From: Zopfochytrium polystomum | Lineage: Eukaryota > Chytridiomycota > Chytridiomycetes > Chytridiales > Chytridiaceae | Direction of reading: 5' to 3' | DNA length: 64,000 bases | Assembly (NCBI GenBank): GCA_025765615.1 | Contig: JAIVFJ010000098.1 | Span: 1 to 64,000, forward strand | Shown: in pieces, positions 53,520-64,000 of the stretch | Numbering within the stretch: the first letter of the stretch is position 1 | Layout: each line of letters begins with the position of its first letter | Notes under the pieces: generated by a model | What the model was told of the DNA's origin: nothing | The model's database searches: none | What the model saw: the letters and a program-made list of their open reading frames with translations, nothing else | Made by a program: the position numbers and the translations under genes

Positions 53520-54488
53520 ATACGGGTCCATGCCAAGTTATTCGATCTGGTGCAGCATTTAACAGGAAGTGGTTACAACACATGTTGATGTGGATGGCTG
53601 GGATGGTAGCATTCCACCAACCCTGTGCGAGGGCTGACTGTGCGGAGAAATGCACTTGGAGGCATGTTTTGGAGTGTTCAGGGGTTAAGGACAGGCTGGA
53701 GAGGCTGCACCCTGAGTTGATTCCCACTGCAGAGCAACAGGACTTGAACATTTCAGCAGTGGATTTGGGCTTAAGGTCGCTGGTCTTTTGGGCCCCCTAC
53801 AGTGCCAAAGCTGAGGACAAGATCTCTAAGGAGACTCGCATTGCCTCCAAGAAAATGGGAATGAAGCTGGCCAGGATGATTGCGCAGATGCGCATTGAGT
53901 GTAGGGGACTGGCGAATTTCACTGATGCTAAGAGACAACAGCAGCAGAGGAGGCAGAGGTTGTGGTGGAGGCAGGTCGTGTGGACTGGCAGGATATGAGC
54001 ATTCAGGAACGGATGGCAGCAGCCAGGGTGCACAAGCTTGCAAGATCGGTCATCATCACAACCTATGATCCAGTACGGAACAAACAGTGGTGGGAGTCAA
54101 AGGAGAAGTGGAAGAAGATGGAAACTGAGGGTGTTGAGGATACAGTGGACGGCAATGGGCATGTGGATTCGGATACAGATGAGGATGCCGGAATTGGGTA
54201 AAGTTAGTGCGGAGTTTCAGGTGCAGGCCTTCGAACCTCATGTGTCATCTATCTGTTTTCTTGTTGTTAAATTTCACTTCCCCTCAGTGGATCCTCCCCT
54301 CTTTTACTTTTGACCTCGTTGCTGTTCTTTGTTTTTCTCTGTTGCCTTTTGATTCTCACCTCTTTCTTCTGGACATGTTTCTCCTATTTCATATGTATGT
54401 ACTTTTTAACTTTCAGAGTTGCAGATTCCTCACCCTTTCCCTCAGGGGGGTTGGAGCGAATAAATCCTGTTGAAAAGTTATGGTTAGG
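53520..54488 (+). mobile_element. LINE F, right part with 3' end
   Basis: This continues LINE F after the copy C insertion. The frame encodes GPCQVIRSGAAFNRKWL and a Cys/His-rich block (CARADCAEKCTWRHVLEC), homologous to the C-terminal domain of D and E. Coding similarity runs to about 54200. The 3' end is CCTGTTGAAAAGTTATGGTTAGG, with AGTTATGGTTAGG at 54476-54488 matching the copy at 41810-41822. Confidence 0.87.
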
Positions 54489-55238
54489 AGATCCAACCAC
54501 CAGTTCGGTCTCAGATAAGCAGATTTGCTGCAGGTTCGGTTTCTGCATTAGAACTCTTAACTGAACTTATCTGAACCGCCGTTCCTCAGAAACACACAAA
54601 CGGAGTTGTGGATGAATGAATGGGTGGTGGCTGGTGTTTGGTGGGTGGGTGCAGAGCAGAGACATTTTTCGTCGCAAGCATAGTACTATTCCACGCACTA
54701 ACACTGTGAATCCGTAAATACGATTGATTGACAGCTATTAATACGTTGGCCTCCGAGTTTGCGTTCAAGAGCGCTATTTTGTTTTTTTGTTGCGCCAGAC
54801 TCCTTTTGCGAGCGTCTGTCTGTCTGCTTCACAATATCATGTTCGGACACGCTTCTCTGTCTCTCTCTGTCTGTCTCTCTCGGCTTTTTCTTTCTTGTTG
54901 ATTATGTTTTATTTTAATTTTTTTTTTTTTTTTTGGTGGCTGAACGCTGAAAAACGGGCAAAGAAGAGTGCGTGGACAACCAAAGAAGAAAAGAAAAAAA
55001 GTAAAAGAGACAGAGAAGAAATAAAAAATAGACAGAAATCAGAGTTATACACAACAAATAAAAACGAAAAAACAAATCATAAAAAAGAGAGAAAAAAAAA
55101 ATAAAATAATTAAGGGCTGGCGAGCGAAAGCGAAAAACGCGAGAAATCGGAAAGAAGAAGAAGAGGACACAGCACGTTCTTCTGTGCCAGTCTGCCAGCC
55201 TGCCAGCCGATCCATCCCCCTGCCAATTGCCATTGCAA
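54489..55238. other. Upstream region of the disordered-protein gene
   Basis: Poly-T at about 54919-54934 and long A-rich stretches (54975-55110) are present. No gene is recognised; the 3' part is probably 5' untranslated DNA. Confidence 0.45.
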
Positions 55239-58200
55239 ATGCCGGCGCCGTCGCCGCCACAGTCTGCTGCTTTTTCCACTGGCACTGCAAACTATCAGCA
55301 TCACCATCACCACCACCACAATCACCATCATCATCATCATCGCAAGCTCTCCTCCTCAATGCCGCCGCCGCAGCAGCAGCAGCAGGAGCAGCAGCAACAG
55401 GAGCAACAGCAGCAGCCGCCTCGGATGGCTTCGCCGTCGCCTTCCCCCCCCTCTCCTCCAACCGCCCCATCTTCGCCGCTCCCGTCATCACCCCCTGCAT
55501 CGCCGACGCGCCCCGCTGCTCGACGTCTGTCGGCTGTTCGCTCTCCCATTCCGCTGCCCATGGCGTCTGTTGCTCCTTTTGACCTCCAGCACCACGCCTC
55601 CTCGCACTTTGCCCGGGCAGCGACCAGCCACTCTCACCACAACCACCCTCACATGCACAACTCTCTCCAACATGAAAGCCCCAACCGCACGCAAGTGCAG
55701 CACCATCATGAGCAGCCTCTAAACACGTCCGCCTTTTCCTTCAAGATGCCCGTTGGTGGACGCCGCTCCCGGGTGAAGCGATCGCCGCATTTCCAGTCGG
55801 GCGAATCCGCCAATGCGCAAGCACCCTGTTCATCGTCGTCGCCCCCACCCTTGGAGCAGCCTGGAATGCAACCGTTCAAAGCCGCCCAACTCGACCCCCC
55901 CTTCATCTCGGGTGTTGCTGCCACCCCGCTGAACTCGGGCAGCCGTGGCCGCAGCCTCTCCATGCGTGTGCGTGCAAGTGACGACGCGCCGTCCCAGGCC
56001 GCGTTCGCCATCCCCAATGGCTTGATGCGCAAGTGGTCCCTGAAGTACAAGCGACCCGCTGTAACCTCTCCGGACGTTTTCAGTCCCCCTTCACCCCCGC
56101 GTGACCTGCTTCAATGCCCGCCGTCACCTCTAGAAGTATTCTCGGCCGAATCGGCAAGTCTTTCCACCAGACCAATTGAAACTGTCTCGATGGTTCCTCC
56201 TCTGCTGCGACGTCTGTCCAGTCTTCCGTCCATGGATGTTTTTTCTCAGACTCCTCTTTCTGCTGGTTTCTCTCCAGCAGTTTCGACTCAGGGCTTGCTT
56301 CAGGAAAACGGAGCCGACGACGGAGACGATGCAGCCTCCACCGTTTCGCGGCCATCTACTCCGGTCTTTGACGTAAGACGTCCACAAAAGGAATCCATAA
56401 GTTCTCGCGTTTTGGGCAGCATCCGTCGGCGACCTCCCGGATTGTCCGGTGACGCTGAGTGGTCTGATGCCGGTCAGGACAGCGACTGTGTCCCCCCGTC
56501 GGCCTCTGATAGCCTTAGTATGGTTGTACTCGGTGAAGATTCGTCGCCGCTCGCCCGTAACAAACGCTTCCTGAACGTGAATACTGGTCCAAGTCGTGCC
56601 TCCTTGCCGCGACAGCGGGGAACGAGCGAGAACGCCTTGCTGGTAACCATTGCAAAGCAGTCACCCGTTGCACCTCCTGGACTGCCTTCGGCGACTGGAA
56701 CTGTGAACGGTTCGGCGCCTTCAGAAGCTTCGAACTATGATTTCGAACCCCCATTAAGGCTGTCAGAACTCGACTCGATGCATCAGGACTCGGATGTCCC
56801 AACCGCTTTGGATTTGCTACCAATCAAGCGAAGTCTTGGCAACCACGAGTCAAGTATCCACTCTGCAGCCGCATCCACGCCAAAGGAACCTGCATTATCG
56901 ATTTCTGGTGCCCCAGTGTCCAAGCCTGATAACCCACCTTCCGCTGCTCTTCTTACGGCAGGTTCATTTCACTCGTCCGAGGAGACCAGACGCGCTGACA
57001 TGTCGCCAACGCCATCCAGGCGAGACGAAATTTTGATCAAGCCGCTGAGCTCGAGGCTTTTTGCGAACGACAGCCGCACGCCCTCACTGGAAGCTCGAGT
57101 GGCAGGAAGACCGTCAGCCGTTAACTCTGGTGACACGGACTCCCTATCTACAGACCACAGCAGCCTCGACGAAAGCTTTCCTGAATTTGGAGCTGAAAGC
57201 CCTTCCTTCGCAAACACCCATTCTCTCGAGTCAAGCATGCTGTCTTTCGCTCCTACGCGTGTATCAACTCAGACACCAAGCCAGCAACCGCCTTTGTCCG
57301 ACGATACTTCTTCGGGTCGCCGACCCCAGCTTTCACGTGCATCTTCGCTTCAGGCCATGAAGTCGCACATCGCCGCAACGCCTCGCTCGGCCTCGCGACC
57401 TGATATCACACCGCCGCCTCCTCCCATATCCAAACACACCGTTGTAAGCCCGGTTCTGACCGAAGTGAATCGCAGCGCCAGCGCCACTTCCATCTCCGGA
57501 ATGTCTAGCTTCTTCTCACAGTCGGGCATTAATCGGCAAAGGGATTTGGGTGCTCACTTCGCGTCGCTTCCTGATATGACCACATCGATTGACGGCGGTG
57601 CCAGGTACAAGGAATTTACACACTCGGTGAACGGGAGCTCCAGTGTTGTTTCGCACCATGCTTCGGAACAGATCCCAAACAGGTGGAATGCAGCGCGTGC
57701 TCCGTCGGATGTTGTTGTGAGAGGTGTTCTTTCCATGGACGAGCAGCGCTCTCCTCCGAAGAGCTCAGGCGGACAGTGGAGCCGAATTTCCTCAGTTTTT
57801 CGACGTAAAGAATCATCTGGTCGTCTTGCATCAGTGCGTGGTCTCAATTTGCCGAAAAAGATGTCACTGCCGGACTTTTCGTTCCGGTCTGACGTTAGCG
57901 TTCCGCCCACGGCTGCCCCCGTCGAGAACCTCGACCAAAGTGGTGCATCGATCTTAAGCGATCCCTCTGAACAGGATACCGCCCGCCCGCCAACTTGGAC
58001 AAGCTGGCTGATTCGTCGCAAAAGTTCGAAACAAACCCTCCAAGGCAGCCGAGCACCCTCGCGCAACGCATCGTCGGCCCCTTCGTGGGTTATTGAAGGC
58101 GTCGATGAGGCAGATGAGGATGACGTTATCCACAACAGTCGACTCAGCTCCTCCCAGCCGCCCCAGTCCGGCGAAAACTCAACTCGTGCGGCCTGGAAAC

Positions 58201-59578
58201 GCGCATTTCAAAGCCTTAATTCTGTTTTCAGCTTTTCTGGCAGAATAGGTGGGGTGTCTAGTAATTCTCCTCCTCCGACACCGCCTCGATCGTTGTCTAT
58301 TAGATCTCCTGGTCGAAGTGTACCGCGAGAACTTCGCCAGGCGCGCTCTCAGTCGATTTCGGACCCCCCTGTCGGTTGGCCCGTTGCAAGGCCCGAGTCT
58401 GATGGACCAATTGCGATGGATCGTCGTGCTGCAATGTCCGTGCAGGAAGGGAATGCGACCTTGAACCGCGAGGCGGTTATGTCGGCTGCTTCTTCCTATG
58501 CTTTGAGATTGCAGAAACCGGATGTTGTTCGCAACGTCGCTGAACGTGGCGGCGGTTCTTTTGTTGAACCTACCCGCCCGAACAGGATGTACTCCAGTTC
58601 CGATGTTGGACTAATGACAGCAGCGTCGCACAACGCCGTGGCAGTTAAGCGCGTGCTTGCGACGGCGAGCTATCTTGCAGCCCTTGAGAGTGCAAGGCAG
58701 AGTTCGGGAAAGTAAGTCCACGCATTCCCTCCAAAGGTTGATATTGATCAAAGGCATTTTTCTCAACCCAACTTAGCTCTGCCGCAGAAGATTCGCTTGA
58801 ATCCTCGCAGGACCATCCGCAGGCGGCTACACGACGCATCGTGGTTACACGGGGGTTGTTCCCACAAGTAGACGCATCCTCGCAAACAGCCGACGTAGTT
58901 GCCGACTCTTGGCTCACGCGACCGTTGGAAGTGTCCAACCCTAACATATCCAGGCCAGCCCAGTCAAAGCCCTCGGCACTGAGAGGCTGGGCTTGCGCCG
59001 TCGACGGAGATTCGGCAAGCCTTGGCGACTCTGGACACAGCGGCAGCAACCGCGGTTCGGTCGAGAGTAGCCAAGCAGTTGTAGGATCGTCTGCGGACCC
59101 CAATTCGTCGAAAGCGACGTACCAGTCGATGCCTCACTGGCCCGGGTTCGCACACGAGAAAATCTCCATGGCTCGGCCCGTCCCGTTACCGCGGGCCGGG
59201 ATGGCGAATCCTTACCGCAAGACCCAGGCTTTCAACCAAGAGACGCCACGGTCGTCGCCCGACGGCGCAGTGACGCCCTCTCTCGTGGGATCCACTGGCG
59301 GCGCTTCGGTGCCGCTGTCAAGTCGACTCGACAGCGCCAGCTCAGACTCTGGCGACTCAATGTCGGCAACTGTCGGTGTTGGGCGAATTCACCTCAACTT
59401 GAATCAGGCGCTTCCGACGTCACACTGGCCGGCGGCTGTAGACAAAGTAATGCATGACGATGAGGAGGAAGAGATCCCCGACGAAGAATACGAAGACGGG
59501 TACCGCTTTGGTACTGTTGTTAGGAAAAAAGACGTCGTAGTCGTCGTCGAAGAGTCGTCAGTCGATCCTGCCGAGTGA
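55239..59578 (+). CDS. Large Ser/Pro-rich, probably disordered protein (1424 aa)
   Basis: Two exons, 55239-58711 and 58777-59578, joined across a 65-nt GTAAGT...TTAG intron in phase 2. The start is the first ATG in the frame. The N-terminus has a His run (about residues 20-35), Gln-rich and Pro-rich stretches. The body is Ser/Pro-rich with scattered basic patches next to Trp (WSRISSVFRRKESSGRLASV, WTSWLIRRKSSKQTL, WKRAFQSLNSVF) and an acidic tail (DDEEEEIPDEEYEDG). I recognise no family and see no transmembrane segment. Many SP and RxxS sites suggest a phosphorylated scaffold or regulator, which is inference only. Coding GC and phase agree across the intron. Confidence 0.75.
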
Positions 59579-60505
59579 CGGACTTGACTGACCGTTCTCT
59601 CGAGGAATGCCCTCCATTTTTCTTTCTTAACTCCCTCGTTGGGTTTGATGAGTTTACGTCTTTTTTTATTGGAAGTAAGGTTTCCCTCCTCTTTTCTCTT
59701 GACTCTGTCTTCTCACCTTCGTATGTGACATTGTGGATCTCCAATGCGGATGGAATCAAATTCACCCACACCTCTCCATTTCCTCCCTTTTGCATGTCAT
59801 ATACCGTACCGTATTACCCCTAACCATTCATCCTTATACTTGTCCTACTTACGTATTTCAACGCCGTCACGCCCTTTGATGCATATTTGTGTTGTTTCCT
59901 TGCTCTCTAGTCAGTACTGAGTGTTTGTGTGCGCGCGCGCGAGCGAGCGTTTTTGGACTGCTTTTCTCTTGTAACTTCTTTGGCTGTCCTCCCCCCTCTC
60001 CTTCCTTTTGTCCTCCGTAGCTGGCCCTTCCAACTCGTTGCGGTCATTCACTGGTCGTTTCTCTCCTTTCCTTTTCACTTTCTCTTTGATTGCCTCGACA
60101 ATCTCTCCTTTTTTTATTGTGTTCGCTCGATAAGCACGTTGACAAGGCATGACTGCACGTCCCTGCAATCAAATAAAATCACGAAAAATTTTTTTTATCC
60201 ACATCCCTCTCTCCCTCCCATTCACTCTTATTGACGTCGCAGAACCTGTTTCAGCCTCGCGCCCCAGCCCGCTCGCAAACGGCGCCCTCCCCGCACCGCC
60301 GCTTGCTTCTTGTTTGTCGCCGTTCTCCCACCAAATTCATCCGTCACTGCAAGAACCGCTCGCGACCAAGCGACCGACCGCACCACCCACCACCGACTCA
60401 CCAAACCGACGGCAAACCAACCGGCACCTCACACGCACACACACTCAAGCAAAATAGCAGGAGGAGGGACAAGGAAAGAAACAGAACAGGGACTGGAAAA
60501 AAAAA
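59579..60505. other. Intergenic region, pyrimidine-rich
   Basis: This holds the 3' flank of the previous gene and the 5' flank of the secreted-protein gene, with a short GCGCGCGC run at 59932-59941. No further gene is seen. Confidence 0.45.
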
Positions 60506-60879
60506 ATGCTCACGACCAGCTCGCGCCGCGCAACCCTGCTGCCGCCCCACTTTGCTGCCGCCGCCTGCGTCCTCGCCCTCGTCGCCGCCGCCGCAGGCCC
60601 GGCCCACGCCGGCGGAGGCGCCTCGTCGTCCTCCTCGTCCTTGTCGTACGGCGGCGACGTCGCAACAGCCGCCACCACCACCACCCCCAACTATGCCGGA
60701 GGCGGCGGTGGCGGCCAGCCCACTGCCACCAGCACCGACGCGGCCCCCTCGCCGTCCTCGACAAAGTACGTGTACCCCAGCGATCCGTCAGTCGACTGCG
60801 GGTTCGTTGGGAACTACCAGCCTATCTGCGTCGGCGCGACGCAGTATATGTTTTGTTTGAAGAAAGGTGCGGCGAATTT

Positions 60880-60910
<31 letters not shown>

Positions 60911-61575
60911 CGTTTTCTTGTGGGTTGGGTTGGGTGGGTTGTTGTTGGTTGCAGGGGGTGTGGTGGAGGGTGAAGTGGTTGGACAGGGGGTGAGAGAAGT
61001 GGATGGAACGGGTGGGCGCGCTGGAGGCGGGGGTTTGTCGATTGTTCTCACGCGCGACGCGCGTTTGTGTGTGTGTGTGTGTGTGCTCTTTGCACCACGT
61101 CATCCCTTCTTACATCCTGCCACATCGAAAAAAAACAAAAAAAAAACCAAACCACCAAAAAAACCAAAAACCAAAAACCGAACCCGCTCCTCCCACCAAC
61201 ACAGCCCTCATCCCGCACCAAGCCGCGCTCAACTGCCCCGAAAACAGCGTCTGCTGCCCGGACCAATCCAACCGCTGCACGCCCGCCGACCAGTGCCCCT
61301 CGGTCCCGCTGCCCCCGCCCAAGCCGACCTCCGCGCGCCCGTCGCCCACCGCCGTCGCCGACCCGGGCCCACGCTGGGTCCCCGGCGGCCCGCCCCCCGC
61401 CGAGCCAGACAACTACTGCCTCCGCATCCGCACCGGAAACACCTGCATCAACTCGACCTCCTACGCAATGTGCATCGACTTTTCCTTCGTCGCGTCCATG
61501 CAGTGCGGACCGGGAACCGTCTGCTGCTACAAGCAGAACGTCTGCGATTACGCTTCAAACTGCCCGAATCAGTGA
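60506..61575 (+). CDS. Secreted cysteine-rich protein, chitin-binding-like (243 aa)
   Basis: Exons 60506-60866 and 61205-61575 join in phase 1 across a 338-nt intron (GTGCGG...ACACAG). The N-terminus has a typical signal peptide, Ala/Leu-rich to about residue 35 (GPAHA). A Gly/Ser/Thr linker leads into two Cys modules: VDCGFVGNYQPIC...NCPENSVCCPDQSNRC, and YCLRIRTGNTCINSTSY...CGPGTVCC...C. The CGPGTVCC signature resembles carbohydrate-binding module 19 chitin-binding domains of fungi. A cell-wall or host-surface role is inferred. The intron holds a T run of over 20 bases and a (GT)n tract. Confidence 0.75.
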
Positions 61576-62779
61576 TTGGCGCGGCGGCGCGGCGGCGGGG
61601 GGAGGGCTTGCACCGGGAGGGAGGGGGCGACCTTGCCTTTTGGCACCTCTCCCTCTTTCTCACGTTCTCATGTTGTTCTCAAAGTTTTCACTCCCTTTGC
61701 TCTCCCACTTTTTCTCTGTCCGCGCCTCGCTCACTCTCATACTGTCGTGGTTCGTTTGAAGCGGTGGGGAGACATGTGCAAAAGAAACTAATTTTCGATT
61801 ACTTAATTTTCTCCTTCTCTTATATCCCCCGCGTTTTTCGGCAGCGTTTTTTTCTTCCCGTTTCCTTTCCCTCTTTGTAACAACAAGGCCCAAGGTCGTG
61901 CTCTCCTCTTCTTCGTTCTTTTTCTTCTTCTTTCTTGTCCGTTGGAATTGCAGCGTATAAACGTCGAACAAGCAAACAAACAAAAAAAAACAAACAAACT
62001 AACAAAAAAATAAAATAAAATAAAATCAAGTAGGAGTCGATTTTGGGCGTCTTCGCCTCTCCAAATATCCAGCAAAGCAAATGACCTGAGGCAGCCCATT
62101 ATTTTCACGGCTTAAAAGAACGTCCGACCGGCACATCCGTGAACACAAGCACTTGGCCGTTGGCAATGAAAATGCACAAAATAACAGCCAATTTTGTGAA
62201 GGCATAGACAAAGCACACTAGTGTCCGACTCCTGCGCTGCACGCAAATTGTAAAAATGTACTCTTCCTCCCCTTGCGCGAGCAAACGATTTGATAGCAGA
62301 AACCAAATTTGAATATTTTAATAATTTTGATGACCCGCACTGTATCTTTCATCCAATCAAGGTCTTGGCATCCACTGAATTCTGAAATCAATACTCTGCC
62401 ATTTCCATACAAGTTCACTCAGTGAAGCTTTCTTCAAGCACTTGAACTTCACTTCTTTCGTGGGGACACAACTTTCTCATTGGTTCCCATCATTCATCAC
62501 AACAACAACCAAAAAAAAAAAAAAACCCAAGCCGAAAAAAAAAGCTGTTTCAGCCAGTACTTGATAGCCAGTTTAATGCAGCATCGCATTGTACTACGGC
62601 CCCCAAAATGTACAAACTTTTCATAAGAGATGAATGGAAATTGAAAAGCTCATCAGCAGAGAAGGGGGGGCAGGGGTTGGCAAAATTCAATTTCAATTCA
62701 ATGTTTGTCTCACAATTAATTTTCAATAGTATTGCAATCATTGAAGAAAAGGAGGAAAGGACAAAACGAAGACACTCAT
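61576..62779. other. No gene recognised
   Basis: Downstream flank of the secreted-protein gene and AT-rich intergenic DNA with A-rich microsatellites (about 61975-62030 and 62510-62540). Confidence 0.45.
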
Positions 62780-63430
62780 TCGTTTCCATCCTCGTCCACC
62801 TCCTCCACCACTGCCCCAAGAAGCCCCACAATCAATTCTTCGCTCCAGAAAGATTGATTCTCTTTCAAAACAGCGTACATTCGAAATTCTCTGGCAGTAT
62901 AGATTTCCGGTTGTCTGTGCAAACAAAAGAACATTTGCTGAAGAGCCTCTCAACAATGTTTGACGTTGGAGGTATCCATGACAGGTCTGGGTAGTAGAAA
63001 GAACCACAACACTGCTTCTTCCTGAGTCCATCCTCCTCCATAGTACACTCCCAACCGCTCTTTGTTGGCGTGATAGGAGCTTCTCGTGGCCACAGCAAGC
63101 AGCTGAAATGACCCAATCAAGCCAACCATATATTTTTCCTGTGTTAGCAAAACAGTTTCAAAATGGTTCAGAGAGACAATCGCGAACCTTTTGGATAGTT
63201 GATGGTTTGGCAGTTGACACCAAAGGAGCCATTATCTCTTGCCAATTGAGGTGAACACTTCGAATGTGACAAGCAAGGTTGCTGTGGCTGCAAGTGAGCT
63301 CTTGCTTGATGAACTTGGTTCCTGGACACAAAGTGCATTCATGGTGGATGCTCTGGCTTAGTCCAAAAAACCGACAGGCAATCTCCTTGTGCAAGAAGTT
63401 GCAGCCAGCATTTGTTGAAACTTCAGCCAT
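62780..63430 (-). pseudogene. hAT transposase relic: BED finger plus dimerisation domain
   Basis: On the minus strand the frame from the ATG at 63428-63430 encodes a BED-type zinc finger (CTLCPGTKF ... CHIRSVH). A separate frame (63000-62865) encodes TSNIVERLFSKCSFVCTDNR followed, after a one-base shift, by LKENQSFW, the C-terminal dimerisation block of hAT transposases. The catalytic middle is missing, so this is an internally deleted copy. Terminal repeats and 8-bp duplications were not identified. Confidence 0.7.
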
Positions 63431-64000
63431 TTTTTTTTTATGTTGATGGGGTTTTACTGTTGATGTTTTGCTGGGTCAGTGGGTGGAGGGTGGCGGCGGG
63501 TGTCTGGGTTGGGGATGTTGTCTGTTGCAGCAATTTATATTGCTTTCAAAACAAACCAGCCCTGGTGCCACTGATGCAATGTAATGGGAAAAATTGGTGA
63601 AAATTGGCAATTGAATTGGAAATTGATTGGTGTCTCTCAAAGAAGAACCTCAAAGAGGAAGGTAAGGTTCAGGGAAATACAAATCTAATTTTTTAGATAT
63701 GGGATTTCTTGAAGGCTGGGGGTTAAGATCGAGATTAATGATGCTGCTTCTCCTAAGGCAGCTATATTGTAGGGAGAGTAGTGGCCTTAGGAAAAAAAGA
63801 ACAAGAAAGAAAGAAGAAATTAAGAAAAAATGTTTGAAGAAAAATCAATGGAGGGAAGAATGAAAAACTAATGACAAGGCAACACTGACACGGGAGAAAA
63901 GTTATGAGAAGCATTTACAAGATTTTATACACATATAAACAAGCGGGGGCTCCAAGGCTGCACAGAACCATTGGTAACCAAGGAGCCAAATAACTCCTCC
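63431..64000. other. No gene recognised
   Basis: AT-rich DNA to the window end, probably part of the hAT relic or its flank. Confidence 0.35.

Noticed and set aside
1..64000. CRISPR arrays, bacterial operons or phage genes
   Set aside because: No regularly spaced direct repeats; introns, eukaryotic tRNAs and retroelements show nuclear eukaryotic DNA.

Overview
The window looks like a repeat-rich contig from an early-diverging fungus, probably chytrid-like. This rests on short GT-AG introns (46-125 nt in most cases), a DUF4246 protein, a yeast-type Sth1/Snf2 ATPase, a Dss4/Mss4 homologue and a cysteine-rich secreted protein, set among Ty3 chromoviruses, copia, LINE, Harbinger and hAT elements. 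I cannot name the species. Host genes are GC-rich; the surrounding mobile DNA is more AT-rich and full of relics.

Layout. 1-3199: 3' part of Ty3/gypsy copy A (+), then a copia scrap. 3445-6321: sparse DNA with tRNA genes. 6322-10157: complete Ty3 copy B (-) with identical LTRs and TSD TTGTG. 10158-13300: tRNA-Glu, a solo LTR (TSD GACCT), intron-bearing tRNA-Lys and tRNA-Phe. 13309-17257: a LINE-tailed fragment and a 5'-truncated LINE (D). 17258-22700: mostly unassigned repeat DNA and a decayed copia element. 23023-26384: two convergent host genes (DSS4-like and ZZ/DUF4246). 27688-32916: two Harbinger transposons, the second with TIRs and TTA target duplication. 33852-35725: tRNA-Leu-like, tRNA-Thr and tRNA-Ala. 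36050-41822: long LINE copy E. 41823-54488: LINE F split by Ty3 copy C, which is itself split by a ten-exon SNF2/STH1-type gene. 55239-61575: two further host genes. 62780-63430: hAT relic.

The Ty3 family is the best-resolved system here. Its LTR carries a tandem array of perfect heat-shock-element pentamers and a TATA box. An 11-nt sequence about 35 nt downstream of the TATA box is exactly complementary to the primer-binding site next to the 5' LTR, as in Tf1 self-priming. gag and pol are joined by a candidate -1 frameshift signal (C CCA AAC, 5-nt spacer, 8-bp stem). Copies A and B share the same in-frame loss of reverse transcriptase and RNase H, yet B has identical LTRs and a clean target duplication, so B was probably mobilised in trans. 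Copy C still has the RT-RNase H region but is disabled by a frameshift, a nonsense codon and a lost zinc-knuckle cysteine.

The LINE copies share a 13-nt sequence, AGTTATGGTTAGG, at their 3' junctions and, for D and F, also at their 5' junctions. This indicates a preferred target and explains the head-to-tail LINE arrangement. All functional statements come from reading the sequence; no database search or alignment software was run.
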